A stretch of DNA of 64,000 bases from Clostridium kluyveri DSM 555 (GTDB lineage Bacteria > Bacillota > Clostridia > Clostridiales > Clostridiaceae): positions 3,472,001 to 3,536,000 of the forward strand of contig NC_009706.1 in the NCBI RefSeq assembly GCF_000016505.1, written 5' to 3'. The translations under genes were made by a program, and so were the position numbers. The notes below the pieces were generated by a model. The model saw only the letters and a program-made list of their open reading frames with translations. It made no database searches and was not told where the DNA came from. Of this stretch, positions 36,073 to 46,039 are shown piece after piece. How positions within the stretch are numbered: position 1 is the stretch's first letter; each line of letters starts with the position of its first letter.

Positions 36073-37689
36073 TTAATTTTTCCACAAATAAGCCTTATCC
36101 AATTTTATATTGCCCATTTTATTAGTATATACATCTTTTACATAATTTCTTGTAACAATAACCGTTTTATTAAAATATATAGGTACTATTGGCATATCTT
36201 CGAGCAATAAGTTTTCCATGTCTTTAAACATTTCCACCTTTTTATTTACATCTTTTTCAAAAACTGTACCAGTGAACTTATTATCAAATTCTATATTACT
36301 ATATCCATATAAATTATATGTAGAAGAAGATTGCCATATTTGAAAAAAGGGTAGAGGATAATTATAATATCCTTCATAATATATTTCTGCCATATCGTAA
36401 TTGCCATTTTTTATTTCATTATTAAACGAGTTTAAATCATATCCTACACATTTCACATTTATTTTTATATACTTTTTTAGATTTTTTGCTATCTCATCAC
36501 ATACCTTTTTATTTTCAACTGAATTTACATATATAAGTTTTAAAGATTTCTTTTCGTCATTATAATCTAAATTTTTCATAACCTCTAAAGCTGCCTCTTC
36601 ATTGGCACTTTCTGAGAAAAAAGATTTATTTATGAAATTACTCTCTAATCCATTGTCCACACAACCAGGTATATATGAATTTGCCAGTGTTACCGTATCT
36701 TTCAATATATTTTTAACTATGTTATTCCTATCAATAGAAAGGGATACTGCCTTTCTAAAATTAACATTACTTACAATACCCTTCCCTTTTAAATTAAAAA
36801 CTATTCCCGTACCCTTTAATTCAGTGTCAGTTATATATTTGTCTTTTTTCTCAATGTTTTCAATTTCTCCTAAAGGAGGGTCTGTAAATATATTTATCCT
36901 GTAATTGTCAAATCCCGCCAGTGCACTTTCACTGGTTTTTAAAGAAGTTACTACTATGGTATTACTTTTTACTTTACTGGCATTCCAATACTTAGAATTT
37001 TTCTTTAAAGTTATTTCCTGCTCATCGGACACATTAGATATAGTAAAACTCCCTGAATACAATATGGAATTATAATATTTTTTCCAATTTATAATCTTGT
37101 AATCAATAATTCTAAGTGAATATATAGGTTGAGCAAGTATATTCAAAAAATAATTACAAGGATAATTTAACCTTATAGATAAAGTATCTTTATCTATAGC
37201 AGTAACAGCTACATTTTTAAAATCACATTTACCCTTTCTATAATCTTCCGCACCAAAAATGCAATCTAATTGAGCCCCATATATATTTTTTACATTTACA
37301 CTTAATATATGAGAGAAGAAATCCACAAAATTATATGAAGTTATATCAGTTCCATTACTCCATTTTGCATTTTTTCTTATTTTAAAAGTGTAGCTGGTTC
37401 CTTCATCGCTTACACTCCAGCTTTCTGCCAGAGACGGAATTATCTTTCCATTAGCATCACTACTTACCAAACCTTCAAATGCATTGGCAAGTATATCCTT
37501 TTGCCGTACATTATCTGAATCCAACATTATTAAATCATCCGGTAATTCTCCTAAATTATATACTAAACTATTTTTATAGCTGTTAGTCTGAATTTCCTTA
37601 GTTTTTTTCTCCAGTGCCCCTCCGCTTAAAGTTATAGAAATCACACCAATCACTGATACAATTATTATCACGTAAATAAGTTTTTTCAT
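36073..37689 (-). CDS. OppA-family peptide-binding protein lacking a lipobox Cys
   Basis: 538 residues of the SBP_bac_5 family: DILANAFEGLVSSDANGKIIPSLAESW, then GTSYTFKIRKNAKWSNG, and later RKAVSLSIDRNNIV. It should bind peptides or other ligands outside the membrane. The N-terminus is a hydrophobic signal (LIYVIIIVSVIGVISITLSGG). Where a lipoprotein would have L-x-G-C it has LSGG and no Cys, so it is either released or held by an uncleaved anchor. No permease or ATPase genes are next to it. The ATG follows GAGGAG. Confidence 0.82.
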   Translation of the reverse strand: MKKLIYVIIIVSVIGVISITLSGGALEKKTKEIQTNSYKNSLVYNLGELPDDLIMLDSDNVRQKDILANAFEGLVSSDANGKIIPSLAESWSVSDEGTSYTFKIRKNAKWSNGTDITSYNFVDFFSHILSVNVKNIYGAQLDCIFGAEDYRKGKCDFKNVAVTAIDKDTLSIRLNYPCNYFLNILAQPIYSLRIIDYKIINWKKYYNSILYSGSFTISNVSDEQEITLKKNSKYWNASKVKSNTIVVTSLKTSESALAGFDNYRINIFTDPPLGEIENIEKKDKYITDTELKGTGIVFNLKGKGIVSNVNFRKAVSLSIDRNNIVKNILKDTVTLANSYIPGCVDNGLESNFINKSFFSESANEEAALEVMKNLDYNDEKKSLKLIYVNSVENKKVCDEIAKNLKKYIKINVKCVGYDLNSFNNEIKNGNYDMAEIYYEGYYNYPLPFFQIWQSSSTYNLYGYSNIEFDNKFTGTVFEKDVNKKVEMFKDMENLLLEDMPIVPIYFNKTVIVTRNYVKDVYTNKMGNIKLDKAYLWKN

Positions 37690-37860
37690 AATTTTCTCCT
37701 CATCTTATCTATGGGATACTAATTAAATTATTGTCACTTAACCATAAAAATAAACAAATTGTATTATAATATTTTTAATATCTTTTTTTTATGATATAAT
37801 GTTCACGTATATTTAAGCGGCGATATTGTCCTTAAAATTAATATTATGGAGGAATATAAA

Positions 37861-38085
37861 ATGATACTTGCTATAGAGATATTTGGTATTTTAACTATGT
37901 GCACTATAATATTCGTGTTAATTTGGGGACTTATAATAATTAAACAGACACTATCTCAAATAAAGTATAAAAATTATCTTTTGGAAAAAATAACTCAATA
38001 TATGCATATGCTTATAAAGAAAGATATTAACATAATAGAGCAAGAAGAAGAAATAAGAGACCTTAAAGAATCAAGTGATTCTTAG
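37861..38085 (+). CDS. Small membrane protein with coiled-coil tail, unknown
   Basis: 74 residues. A membrane helix at about 2-28 is followed by a charged helix (IEQEEEIRDLKE). The start is the ATG at 37861, eight bases after GGAGG; the ATG at 37846 overlaps that site. The last residues ESSDS and the TAG are encoded by repeat copy R3, so the natural C-terminus may have been changed by insertion of the repeat. Confidence 0.55.
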   Translation: MILAIEIFGILTMCTIIFVLIWGLIIIKQTLSQIKYKNYLLEKITQYMHMLIKKDINIIEQEEEIRDLKESSDS

Positions 38086-38220
38086 GTTCAGATGGAGTTT
38101 GCTATAGAGAAATGCTTATCTCCATCTGAACCTTAGAAAAGCTTATCCAGGCGCGTAGCAGTGCTTATCTACCACTTTGAAGAAGATGGGAGTATTAGCT
38201 AATTCCAGCGTTCGGATAAG
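38071..38220 (+). repeat. Dispersed hairpin repeat, copy R3 (lacks hairpin II)
   Basis: TCAAGTGATTCTTAG, hairpin I GGTTCAGATGGAG (38085-38097) with CTCCATCTGAACC (38120-38132), then CTTATCC (38142-38148) able to pair with GGATAAG (38214-38220) around CCACTTTGAAGAAGATGGG. It goes straight from hairpin I to the 3' module. Confidence 0.7.
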
Positions 38221-38239
38221 TCTCTTATTCTTATGAAAT

Positions 38240-39670
38240 TTAATATTTACCTATTTCTTCTTCCACTAATTTATTTACAAGCATAGGATTGGCATTACCC
38301 TTGGTCTTTTTCATGACCATACCTATCATAAATTTCACTGCTTTTTTCTTGCCCTTTTTATAATCTTCAATGGACTTTGGGTTTTCTTCCATAACCTCTT
38401 TTACAACTTTTAAAATTTTCTCTTTACTGCTATTTTGAACAAATCCCTTTTCGTGTATTATTTGTCTGGGACTTTTGCCTTTATAAAACATTTCCTCAAT
38501 GACCTTCTTACCTATATTATTGGAAATAACACCGCAATTTATAAATTCAATCAACTCCGCTAAATCTCTTTCTGTAAAATTTAAGTTATTTAAAGGAATT
38601 CCTGTTTCCTTCGCAAGCCTTGATATATCCCCTGTAATCCAGTTGGAAACGGACTTTGGATCTCCACTTAATTTAGCTGCATTTTCAAAAAAATCTCCTA
38701 TTTCCATATTTAAAATTAAAATTTCTATTTCCTTTCTAGAAATTTTAAATTCTTCAACAAATCTGTCTATCTTTTTATCCGGAAGTTCTGGAATAGTTTT
38801 TCTTATGTTATCTATATAATTATCTGAAATGTTTATGGCCGTCAAATCCCCTTCCGGAAAATACCTATAGTCATTAGCATATTCTTTGCTTCTCATAACT
38901 TCAGTTACATTTTTGGCATCATTCCATCTTCTAGTTTCCTGCCTTACCTTTTCTCCTGATTCTATTAAATCACTTTGTCTTTTATACTCATACTGGATGG
39001 CCTTCTCAAGCGCCTTGAAAGAATTCATATTCTTTATTTCAGTTTTTACTCCCAATTTCAGATTATGCTTGGGTCTTATGGATATATTGCAATCACATCT
39101 GAGGGAACCCTGTTCCATCTTACAATCTGATACTCCTATAAATTTAAGTATATTTCTTAAATCTTCAAGATATGAAACTGCCTCCTTTGAAGTCCTAATA
39201 TCTGGTTTTGACACTATCTCTATAAGGGGTATTCCCGCTCTGTTATAATCGATCAATGTACCTTCATCTGTATGTATAAGTTTTCCTGCGTCCTCTTCCA
39301 TGTGTATTCTTTCAATACCTATTCTCTTCTTTTCACCCAAGTGATTTCTTATCTCAATAAAACCTTCCCTGCAAATAGGTATTTCCTGCTGAGTTATCTG
39401 ATAATTTTTAGGGCAATCGGCATAGAAATAATTTTTTCTATCCATTCTACTCTTATTATTTATAGAACAATTAAGAGCAAGTCCTGCTTTTATAGCATAT
39501 TCCACTACTTTTTTGTTTAGCCTTGGAAGGGAGCCTGGGAGCCCAAGGCATACAGGACAAACATGTTTATTGGGTTCACTTCCAAATGCAGTGCTGCATC
39601 CACAATATATTTTAGTCTCTGTTAAAAGTTCTACATGGACTTCAAGACCAATAACAGCTTCAAATTCCAT
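38240..39670 (-). CDS. gatB: Asp-tRNA(Asn)/Glu-tRNA(Gln) amidotransferase subunit B
   Basis: 476 residues. GatB binds the misacylated tRNA and activates the side chain with ATP. Motifs: [19 protein letters not shown] and CPVCLGLPG (Zn ligands), [17 protein letters not shown], and the C-terminal helical/YqeY domain ending [10 protein letters not shown]. The start is the ATG at 39668-39670 after AAAAGGAGG, overlapping the gatA end by 11 bp; a longer frame upstream lies inside gatA. Confidence 0.95.
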   Translation of the reverse strand: MEFEAVIGLEVHVELLTETKIYCGCSTAFGSEPNKHVCPVCLGLPGSLPRLNKKVVEYAIKAGLALNCSINNKSRMDRKNYFYADCPKNYQITQQEIPICREGFIEIRNHLGEKKRIGIERIHMEEDAGKLIHTDEGTLIDYNRAGIPLIEIVSKPDIRTSKEAVSYLEDLRNILKFIGVSDCKMEQGSLRCDCNISIRPKHNLKLGVKTEIKNMNSFKALEKAIQYEYKRQSDLIESGEKVRQETRRWNDAKNVTEVMRSKEYANDYRYFPEGDLTAINISDNYIDNIRKTIPELPDKKIDRFVEEFKISRKEIEILILNMEIGDFFENAAKLSGDPKSVSNWITGDISRLAKETGIPLNNLNFTERDLAELIEFINCGVISNNIGKKVIEEMFYKGKSPRQIIHEKGFVQNSSKEKILKVVKEVMEENPKSIEDYKKGKKKAVKFMIGMVMKKTKGNANPMLVNKLVEEEIGKY

Positions 39671-41135
39671 AGTTTCTATCCTCCTTTTGTATATCTGGAG
39701 TAATACTATGCCATTTAGTGGATTGTTCAAAACTATAGGCTACATTAAAAAGTATGTTCTCCCTAAAATAACCAGACATAATCTGAAGTCCTACTGGAAG
39801 ACCATCTACCATGCCACAGGGAATAGATATAGCAGGTATACCTGTTATATTGGCCGGTACAGTATAAATATCCGACAAATACATTGCCATCACATCTTCT
39901 TTTTTTTCATCTATTTTAAAAGCTGTAGTGGGACACGTGGGAGAGATAATTGCATGAAATTCCTTCATTATATCTTCAAATTGATTTCTTATAAGTTTTC
40001 TAACCTTTAGAGCTTTTTTATAATAATCATCATAATATCCTTCAGAAAGTACATAAGTTCCAAGAACTATTCTTCTTTTTACTTCACTGCCCAATCCTTC
40101 GCTTCTGGATTTAAAATATATGTCCACTGCATCTTTAAAGTTTTTCGATCTATAACCATATCTTATTCCATCAAATCTGGCAAGATTAGAAGAAGCCTCA
40201 GCACTTGCAATTATATAATAAGCTGCCAGTGCATATTCTGATAATGGAATTGAACATTCTTTAATCTGTGCTCCATTTTCTTTAAGTACCAAAATTGCTT
40301 CTTCTACAGATTTCCTAACCTTATCATTCAATCCTTCTCCAAAATATTCTTTAGGTATCCCTATCCTCATTCCCTTAATATCTTTGCTCAAGCTTTTACT
40401 GTATTTGGGTACTTCCATATCTGCTGTAGTAAAATCCCTTTTATCCATTCCAGATATACACTCAGTTAAAAGTGCACAATCTTCTACATCTGCTGCTATA
40501 GTTCCTATTTGATCTAGGGTGGAACCAAATGCAACCGCCCCATATCTTGAAATTCTACCATAGGTTGGTTTTAAACCCACTACTCCGCAAAAAGATGCAG
40601 GCTGTCTTATAGAACCTCCTGTATCGGTACCAATGGATAGTGCAGCTTCTCCTGCTGCCACTGAGATTGCAGAACCTCCTGAAGACCCTCCTGGCACCCT
40701 ATTCAGATCCCACGGATTCCTAGAGAGTTTTATAGAACTATTTTCCGTAGAAGAACCCATGGCAAATTCATCCATATTAGTTTTACCTATAATTATTCCC
40801 TGATGAAACTTTATTTTTTCTACGACATGTGCATCATAAGGTGATATATATCCTGTTAACATTCTAGAAGCACAGGTATTTTGCATATTTTCTACACTTA
40901 TATTATCTTTCACAGAAATAGGTATACCAAAAAGCTTTCCTAAAATTTCACCTCTGCTTATTTTTTTATCTAATTCCTTTGCCTTTTGCAATAAACCTTC
41001 TGATGCTACATATAAATAAGCTCCTAACTTACCATCTACTTCATCTACTCTATCTAGATAGGTCCTTGCAATTTCTTCTACACTTATTTCTCTATTTTTT
41101 ATCATATCTTTTAATTTATGTGCAGTTATTGTCAT
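39660..41135 (-). CDS. gatA: Asp-tRNA(Asn)/Glu-tRNA(Gln) amidotransferase subunit A
   Basis: 491 residues of the amidase-signature family. It releases ammonia from glutamine for transamidation. The Ser-cisSer-Lys triad is present: Lys in [11 protein letters not shown], Ser in GGSSGGSA and [11 protein letters not shown]. It ends overlapping gatB and follows gatC by 63 bp. The ATG at 41133-41135 after GGGGTGAT is preferred to an in-frame TTG nine bases upstream. Confidence 0.95.
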   Translation of the reverse strand: MTITAHKLKDMIKNREISVEEIARTYLDRVDEVDGKLGAYLYVASEGLLQKAKELDKKISRGEILGKLFGIPISVKDNISVENMQNTCASRMLTGYISPYDAHVVEKIKFHQGIIIGKTNMDEFAMGSSTENSSIKLSRNPWDLNRVPGGSSGGSAISVAAGEAALSIGTDTGGSIRQPASFCGVVGLKPTYGRISRYGAVAFGSTLDQIGTIAADVEDCALLTECISGMDKRDFTTADMEVPKYSKSLSKDIKGMRIGIPKEYFGEGLNDKVRKSVEEAILVLKENGAQIKECSIPLSEYALAAYYIIASAEASSNLARFDGIRYGYRSKNFKDAVDIYFKSRSEGLGSEVKRRIVLGTYVLSEGYYDDYYKKALKVRKLIRNQFEDIMKEFHAIISPTCPTTAFKIDEKKEDVMAMYLSDIYTVPANITGIPAISIPCGMVDGLPVGLQIMSGYFRENILFNVAYSFEQSTKWHSITPDIQKEDRNYGI

Positions 41136-41160
41136 ATAATTCAATCACCCCTATCTCATA

Positions 41161-41180
41161 TCAAGTGATTCTTAGATTCA
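41161..41180 (+). repeat. Fragment of the dispersed repeat, R4
   Basis: TCAAGTGATTCTTAGATTCA, the first 20 bases of the repeat, within the gatC-gatA gap. The rest is missing. Confidence 0.5.
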
Positions 41181-41198
41181 ACATATCTTATTTTGGAA

Positions 41199-41486
41199 TT
41201 ATTTTACCACCTTAGGCACTACTATATATTCCTGAAAGTTACCAGGAGAATTATCTAGTACCCACTGTATATCCAAAGAAGATTCTAAAATATCTTCCCT
41301 GAATTTATTTTCCATATAATAAGGATTTACAATTATATTCTCTTCTTCTGTATAAAGCTCATCCAACTTTTCCATATACTCTAATATTTTATTTAAATCT
41401 TTTACAAGTTTTACTTTTTCTTTTTCCTCAAATTCCAATCTGGCCAGATTTGATACATACTCCACATCTTTTATTGTAATGGTCAT
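41199..41486 (-). CDS. gatC: Asp-tRNA(Asn)/Glu-tRNA(Gln) amidotransferase subunit C
   Basis: 95 residues. GatC wraps around GatA and stabilises the GatAB interface. ITIKDVEYVSNLARLEFEE is the standard N-terminus, followed by a helix (LNKILEYMEKLDEL). First gene of gatCAB. Its whole 5' region up to the next gene is repeat copy R5, so its promoter must lie in or over that repeat. Confidence 0.93.
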   Translation of the reverse strand: MTITIKDVEYVSNLARLEFEEKEKVKLVKDLNKILEYMEKLDELYTEEENIIVNPYYMENKFREDILESSLDIQWVLDNSPGNFQEYIVVPKVVK

Positions 41487-41501
41487 AAAATCCTCCTTTC
41501 A

Positions 41502-41698
41502 CATCAAGTGATTCTTAGGTCAGATGAAGTTTGCATATAAGGAATGCTCTTCTCCATCTGAATCTTATTAACAGTATTTTTAGTGTCTTTAGCACTTAGA
41601 ATACGTTATCCTTTAAAGGAAGAACTCATCCATAGGTCAGCGTACTTATCATCACTTTCGAGAAGCTAGGATATTAGCTAATTCCAGCCTTCGGATAA
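41502..41698 (+). repeat. Dispersed hairpin repeat, copy R5
   Basis: CATCAAGTGATTCTTAGG, a weakened hairpin I (GGTCAGATGAAG/CTCCATCTGAATC), hairpin II (GTATTTTTAGTG/CACTTAGAATAC), then the 3' module with TAGCTAATTCCAGCC and TTCGGATAA. It fills the region between gatC and the next terminator. Confidence 0.7.
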
Positions 41699-41700
41699 AA

Positions 41701-41729
41701 AATGAGACAATCTTTCTTTAGATTGTCTC
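41701..41729 (-). terminator. Terminator of the 89-residue membrane protein gene
   Basis: GAGACAATC (41704-41712) pairs with GATTGTCTC (41721-41729), followed on the minus strand by ATTTTTTAT. Confidence 0.8.
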
Positions 41730-41735
41730 TTAGTT

Positions 41736-42005
41736 TTAGTAAACTTTCATATACATAAAAAACATAGTTACACAAGCTATTAATACACATGTCAAGGGAT
41801 ATATTACATTTTTAAAACTTGTTCTAGAAACTATCATGTTTATAGCCCATATTATCATTGTAGTAAATATACTCCATTGCAGTGTATAATAGTCGCTAAA
41901 ATATTTTACATAAGTAAACTGATATGTAGTAAGGAGCGTTAATATTAGTGCAAGAATAGTAAATATAACCCCTATCCATCCTAATAAATTTATTGTATTT
42001 TTCAT
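41736..42005 (-). CDS. Small integral membrane protein, unknown
   Basis: 89 residues with three hydrophobic segments (about 5-27, 42-60 and 68-87). No family recognised. The ATG follows GGAGGAGAG, and a strong terminator follows the stop, so it is a single-gene unit. Confidence 0.6.
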   Translation of the reverse strand: MKNTINLLGWIGVIFTILALILTLLTTYQFTYVKYFSDYYTLQWSIFTTMIIWAINMIVSRTSFKNVIYPLTCVLIACVTMFFMYMKVY

Positions 42006-42332
42006 ATCTCTCCTCCAAAGTCTTATACCAAAGTTTAACTGTAAATTAAAAATTAAACTATTTTTATAATAATCCTTTTTTATTGTTTTGTAAATATTTA
42101 TATATAGTTTTAAAAATTTATTATTAATATTAATTACTAATTTTGTATGCCTGAAAATTATTTGATTAAATCTTTTACAATAGTATTCCCAAAATCTTTT
42201 AAATAATTAAATTATCATATTTATTATTTGCAATAAATATATTAAAAAATTGTTTTGACAAAAAAGCGCACTTTATTAAAAACTTTGACATGGAATCTTC
42301 TCATATTTTGGTCTATAAATCAAAATTTTAAC
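42006..42332. other. Intergenic, nothing recognised
   Basis: About 330 very AT-rich bases between the patatin gene and the small membrane protein gene. No hairpin with T-run was found after the patatin gene. Confidence 0.35.
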
Positions 42333-43541
42333 TTATTCAAAAACCCCCAATAATTCATTTCCTATTTGTTCTAATATAATTTCCTTAGGATATGTTGTTG
42401 ATGTTAGTTTTATCTTTTTTATAATATCTAAAGTTAATTTATTTGAATCGCTTACTTTCTGTAAGTTAACATTTTTAATAACTTTTATGAAATCATCCAA
42501 AGTATAAACTTTATATCTTTCTATTTGTCTTTTTTCTGCCATATATTCTAAAATTCCTATTACAATATCTTCATAGCTAGCTAAAGCCTGGATATTGATA
42601 ATTTTAGATATATCTGGAAGTATTCTTTCAAATAATAGTTTCAATGGATCCATTGAAGGCAATTTCATAATTATACTTAAATTATCTATCGTATTCTTAG
42701 ACATAGATGATAATTTGTAAAAGAATGTTTTTTCAGTATATATAGATTCAATATAATATTTCCTTCCTTTAAGTTTTTTAATAAAGCGCATAGCATCACA
42801 GTATCCCATTTTTAAATTCGTTTGAATAAGATCATTATCAAAATTTAAAACTCTGCCTAAACTTTCAGAAGGAATAATATTCACTATTTTTACATTTTTA
42901 TTTTTAACTTTTTGTACAGGACCTATACCCAAAGTTCTTATAGCTATTATTTCTGTATACTTTTTTTTTACAAGAAGATTAATAGGACAGTTATCATAAA
43001 AACCGCCATCTATATAATATCTATCATCCAAAGGTTCTATTCTAAATATAGGAAAATTGGCGCTTGCCATCAAATAATTTATCATCTTGCCGTTTGGTAT
43101 ATCCTCTTTGTAAAGATTTAATGGTTTAAAATCTGATATAGAAACTGTAACCATTCCAAAATCAATTTTTGATTTTCTTAATTTATCTTCATCAATAATA
43201 TTATTTAATATTTCTCTCATTTTTTTTGTATCGATACCTCTATTTTCTATTATATTTTTCATTGCTGATAATATATAGATTAAGGTTTCTTTATCTATAT
43301 TTCTATTCATGAATTTTTGCATATGAATCTTTTCCAGATTAAATATTGTAGATATATCTATTTTAGTCCACCAATTATATCCCTTTTCAAAATCACCTTG
43401 AGCAATAACTGCACCATTAATTGCTCCAATTGACGTACCTACTATACCATGAAATTTGTATCCCTCTTCAATAAATGCCTTTGTGGCTCCCATATGAAAA
43501 GCCCCTTTTGCACCTCCACCTTCTAAAGCTAATCCAATCAT
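42333..43541 (-). CDS. Patatin-like phospholipase/acyl hydrolase
   Basis: 402 residues. The catalytic Ser-Asp dyad is clear: oxyanion loop GGGAKG (8-13), nucleophile in GTSIG (Ser37) and Asp178 in YIDGG. Patatins remove acyl chains from phospholipids or other lipids. The C-terminal half (about 230-400) is helical and unrecognised. It has no signal peptide, so it acts at the inner face of the membrane. Last gene of the cluster that starts at 49418, 111 bp after the radical-SAM gene. The ATG follows AAGGATGC. Confidence 0.88.
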   Translation of the reverse strand: MIGLALEGGGAKGAFHMGATKAFIEEGYKFHGIVGTSIGAINGAVIAQGDFEKGYNWWTKIDISTIFNLEKIHMQKFMNRNIDKETLIYILSAMKNIIENRGIDTKKMREILNNIIDEDKLRKSKIDFGMVTVSISDFKPLNLYKEDIPNGKMINYLMASANFPIFRIEPLDDRYYIDGGFYDNCPINLLVKKKYTEIIAIRTLGIGPVQKVKNKNVKIVNIIPSESLGRVLNFDNDLIQTNLKMGYCDAMRFIKKLKGRKYYIESIYTEKTFFYKLSSMSKNTIDNLSIIMKLPSMDPLKLLFERILPDISKIINIQALASYEDIVIGILEYMAEKRQIERYKVYTLDDFIKVIKNVNLQKVSDSNKLTLDIIKKIKLTSTTYPKEIILEQIGNELLGVFE

Positions 43542-43652
43542 TATAACAGCATCCTTCCCATGAAATAATTTAAAAATAAGAGGACAAATTAATTATTTAT
43601 AATAATATTAGTATTTGAATATTGTAACATTATTATGTGATAAAAATATCAT

Positions 43653-45041
43653 CTAACCCTTTGACATGCGGTAATTACCAGTATTATCAAAATCTTCTGC
43701 AAATGCTTGTTCTGCAGCAGGTTTAAATTCTTCCGCCAATTTATCCAACTTATTCATAAAATTTTCATCTGTAACCATTAATTCTGCGCTGGAATGAGTA
43801 GCATACGCTCCCGTTTCTTTTACAATATTTCTAATTTCCTGGGGATTATCAATCATAGGACATGGCATTAACAAATTTTTATTGTATGGCTGCCTACTTC
43901 TTAAGAGCCTAAAATATGGTGATTTGAAAGCTTCAATTAAAGGTTTATCTTTTACGTTTGTTGTTGCAAAATGAGAAAAAATACAAGGTTCCACATCTTG
44001 TTTTGAATTAATATGACAATAGTATTTACCCGAGATACAGCCTCCAACATAAGGAGCATCATTAAAAAAATCAATTGTAAATATTTTCTTTGTAGATCTA
44101 ATTTTTCTGTTTTTCCTTCCAAGATATATTCTTTCTTTTGGAGAAAGCATATAATCCATTGTTTCTATTGGATTATCTCCAACAGGCATAAATATGAAAT
44201 ACCAAAGCATTCTAGCTCCCTTTTTAATCAACATTTCTATAAACTCATCTGAAGTAACAACGTCTAGATTGGTATTAGATACTGCTGTTGAAGCACCAAA
44301 GGGCATTCCTCTTTCTTTTAATAACTCCATTGCTTTTATGACTGAATTAAAAACTCCACTCCCTCTTCTTTTATCTGTTTCTTTCTCCCATCCTTCAATC
44401 GAAAACATCGGCATTACATTGCCTAAATCAACTAGTTTATCAGCTAATTTTTCATCAAACAATGTACCATTGGTAAAAGGCATAAAATACATGTCATTAT
44501 ATTTCTTATAAATATCCAACATATATTTATTAATGAATGTTTCTCCCCCTAAAACAACTATATAGTATATTCCCATATCTTTGGCCTCTCTTATGAGCCT
44601 ATCTATATCTTTATTAGGAATATCGTCTTTCTTAGAATAATTTGCAGCATAACATCCAGTACATCTCAGATTACATCTCATTGATGGACTGATAAGTAAG
44701 GCAAATGGAATTTTTGTATCATTTTCTTCACCAACCTTTTTTCTTCTTGATTTTCCATACCATACTCCATTGCTCCAAAAATTAGAGTAAATTTTTTTCA
44801 AGCAGTTTTTGTCTGTATTTTTTAGTATGTCTTCAACATATTCCCTTGTTGATGGATTTTCATTATAGTATTTTTCAATTTTTGTAATTATGTTTTTTGT
44901 ATCATCATTTTTAATTGCTTTTTTCATAATGCCAAATAATTTGTTAACATTTTTTTCTGGATCTTTATTTATCAAATGAAATATAGAATTAGTAACTATT
45001 TCCTTTGTATTTTTTTCTAAATTATTAAATTTATGTTTCAT
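43653..45041 (-). CDS. Radical SAM protein with SPASM-like Cys segment
   Basis: 462 residues. The 4Fe-4S site is CNLRCTGC (Cys123, Cys127, Cys130) in the canonical Cx3Cx2C form. A second Cys-rich part, GGCISGKYYCH...DVEPC, looks like a SPASM auxiliary cluster. An N-terminal helical extension (1-110) precedes the barrel. SPASM enzymes modify peptides or transfer heme/lipid-linked groups; no precursor peptide gene is visible here. It is flanked by YidC and patatin genes. The ATG follows AAAGGAAG. Confidence 0.82.
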   Translation of the reverse strand: MKHKFNNLEKNTKEIVTNSIFHLINKDPEKNVNKLFGIMKKAIKNDDTKNIITKIEKYYNENPSTREYVEDILKNTDKNCLKKIYSNFWSNGVWYGKSRRKKVGEENDTKIPFALLISPSMRCNLRCTGCYAANYSKKDDIPNKDIDRLIREAKDMGIYYIVVLGGETFINKYMLDIYKKYNDMYFMPFTNGTLFDEKLADKLVDLGNVMPMFSIEGWEKETDKRRGSGVFNSVIKAMELLKERGMPFGASTAVSNTNLDVVTSDEFIEMLIKKGARMLWYFIFMPVGDNPIETMDYMLSPKERIYLGRKNRKIRSTKKIFTIDFFNDAPYVGGCISGKYYCHINSKQDVEPCIFSHFATTNVKDKPLIEAFKSPYFRLLRSRQPYNKNLLMPCPMIDNPQEIRNIVKETGAYATHSSAELMVTDENFMNKLDKLAEEFKPAAEQAFAEDFDNTGNYRMSKG

Positions 45042-45104
45042 AAATATCTTCCTTTCCTCAATAGCTTATATTAATCTTCAATTAAACTAACTGAAACATT
45101 AAAA

Positions 45105-45998
45105 TCAATTTGACCGTAATCTTTTTTTACCCTTTTTATTATTATTTAAAGATTTTTTTATTACAAACTTATTCATAAACATTTGTTGAAATATCTGATA
45201 TATATTCCCTGTTATCCAATAGATTCCCATGCCAGCTGGTAAAGTAAAAGCCATAAATCCTGTTACTACTGACGCAATCAAATTCATATTTCCCTGCATA
45301 GAATCTGCAATCTGCTTATCACTTGTTTGTGAAACTGTTTGATTTGTTGAATACTTCGTTGATATATAGGTAGTAGCTGCAGCTAAAAGTGGAATTAGTA
45401 AAATAAGCAAGTTATTAGTGTCTATATGATTAAAATGCAAGTTTGGCACCGAACCTAAATTCATCCCTAAAAAATTCATATTTAGTAAATCATCTTTTTC
45501 TAGCATTCCTTTAACATCTGATAACTTATCAAGGTGTTTGCTAAAATAATTTATTATACTTAAATCATGCATATTAGTTATTCTATCTGAACCTTGTGGA
45601 ATCATTTCAAACAATTGCTGAATGGCCGCCGGAGATTTACCAGTCATGTATTTTAAAGGTTGTGACACAACATAATATAGAGAAAAAAGTATTGGCATTT
45701 GAAATAATAAAGGCAAACATCCACTTGCAGGATTTACATTATTTTCTTTATATAGTTTCATTATTTCTTGATTTAGTTTTTCCTTATTATTTTTATGTTT
45801 TTTTTGAATTTCCTGCACCTTATATTGAATGTTACTAATTCCTGATGCTGCATGATACTGTTTAATATATAATGGTAGTAATAAAGTTTTAATAATAACT
45901 GTTAGCTCAATAATAGCAACTCCGTAATTATTAAATGCTATGTGTTCATATATAAATTTTAAAAGGTGTCCTATAGGGAACGCTATAAAATCAATCAT
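45105..45998 (-). CDS. YidC/Oxa1-family membrane insertase (second type)
   Basis: 297 residues. YidC inserts small membrane proteins and helps their folding. The conserved region NPASGCLPLLFQMPILFSLYYVV is present, with a coiled cytoplasmic loop (NIQYKVQEIQKKHKNNKEKL) before it and a Lys-rich tail (KKSLNNNKKGKKRLR). The hydrophilic-groove Arg of most YidC proteins appears here as Lys37 (VIIKTLLLPL). No rnpA, rpmH or jag is near, so this is not the usual yidC locus and is probably an extra copy devoted to this cluster. Confidence 0.85.
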   Translation of the reverse strand: MIDFIAFPIGHLLKFIYEHIAFNNYGVAIIELTVIIKTLLLPLYIKQYHAASGISNIQYKVQEIQKKHKNNKEKLNQEIMKLYKENNVNPASGCLPLLFQMPILFSLYYVVSQPLKYMTGKSPAAIQQLFEMIPQGSDRITNMHDLSIINYFSKHLDKLSDVKGMLEKDDLLNMNFLGMNLGSVPNLHFNHIDTNNLLILLIPLLAAATTYISTKYSTNQTVSQTSDKQIADSMQGNMNLIASVVTGFMAFTLPAGMGIYWITGNIYQIFQQMFMNKFVIKKSLNNNKKGKKRLRSN

Positions 45999-46039
45999 TG
46001 TTATAAGTTCCTTCCTTAAACTTTTGTAATAAACTTACT

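Noticed and set aside
39513-40010. 165-codon frame opposite gatA/gatB
   Set aside because: Antisense to two conserved genes; codon pattern follows the real genes' shadow.
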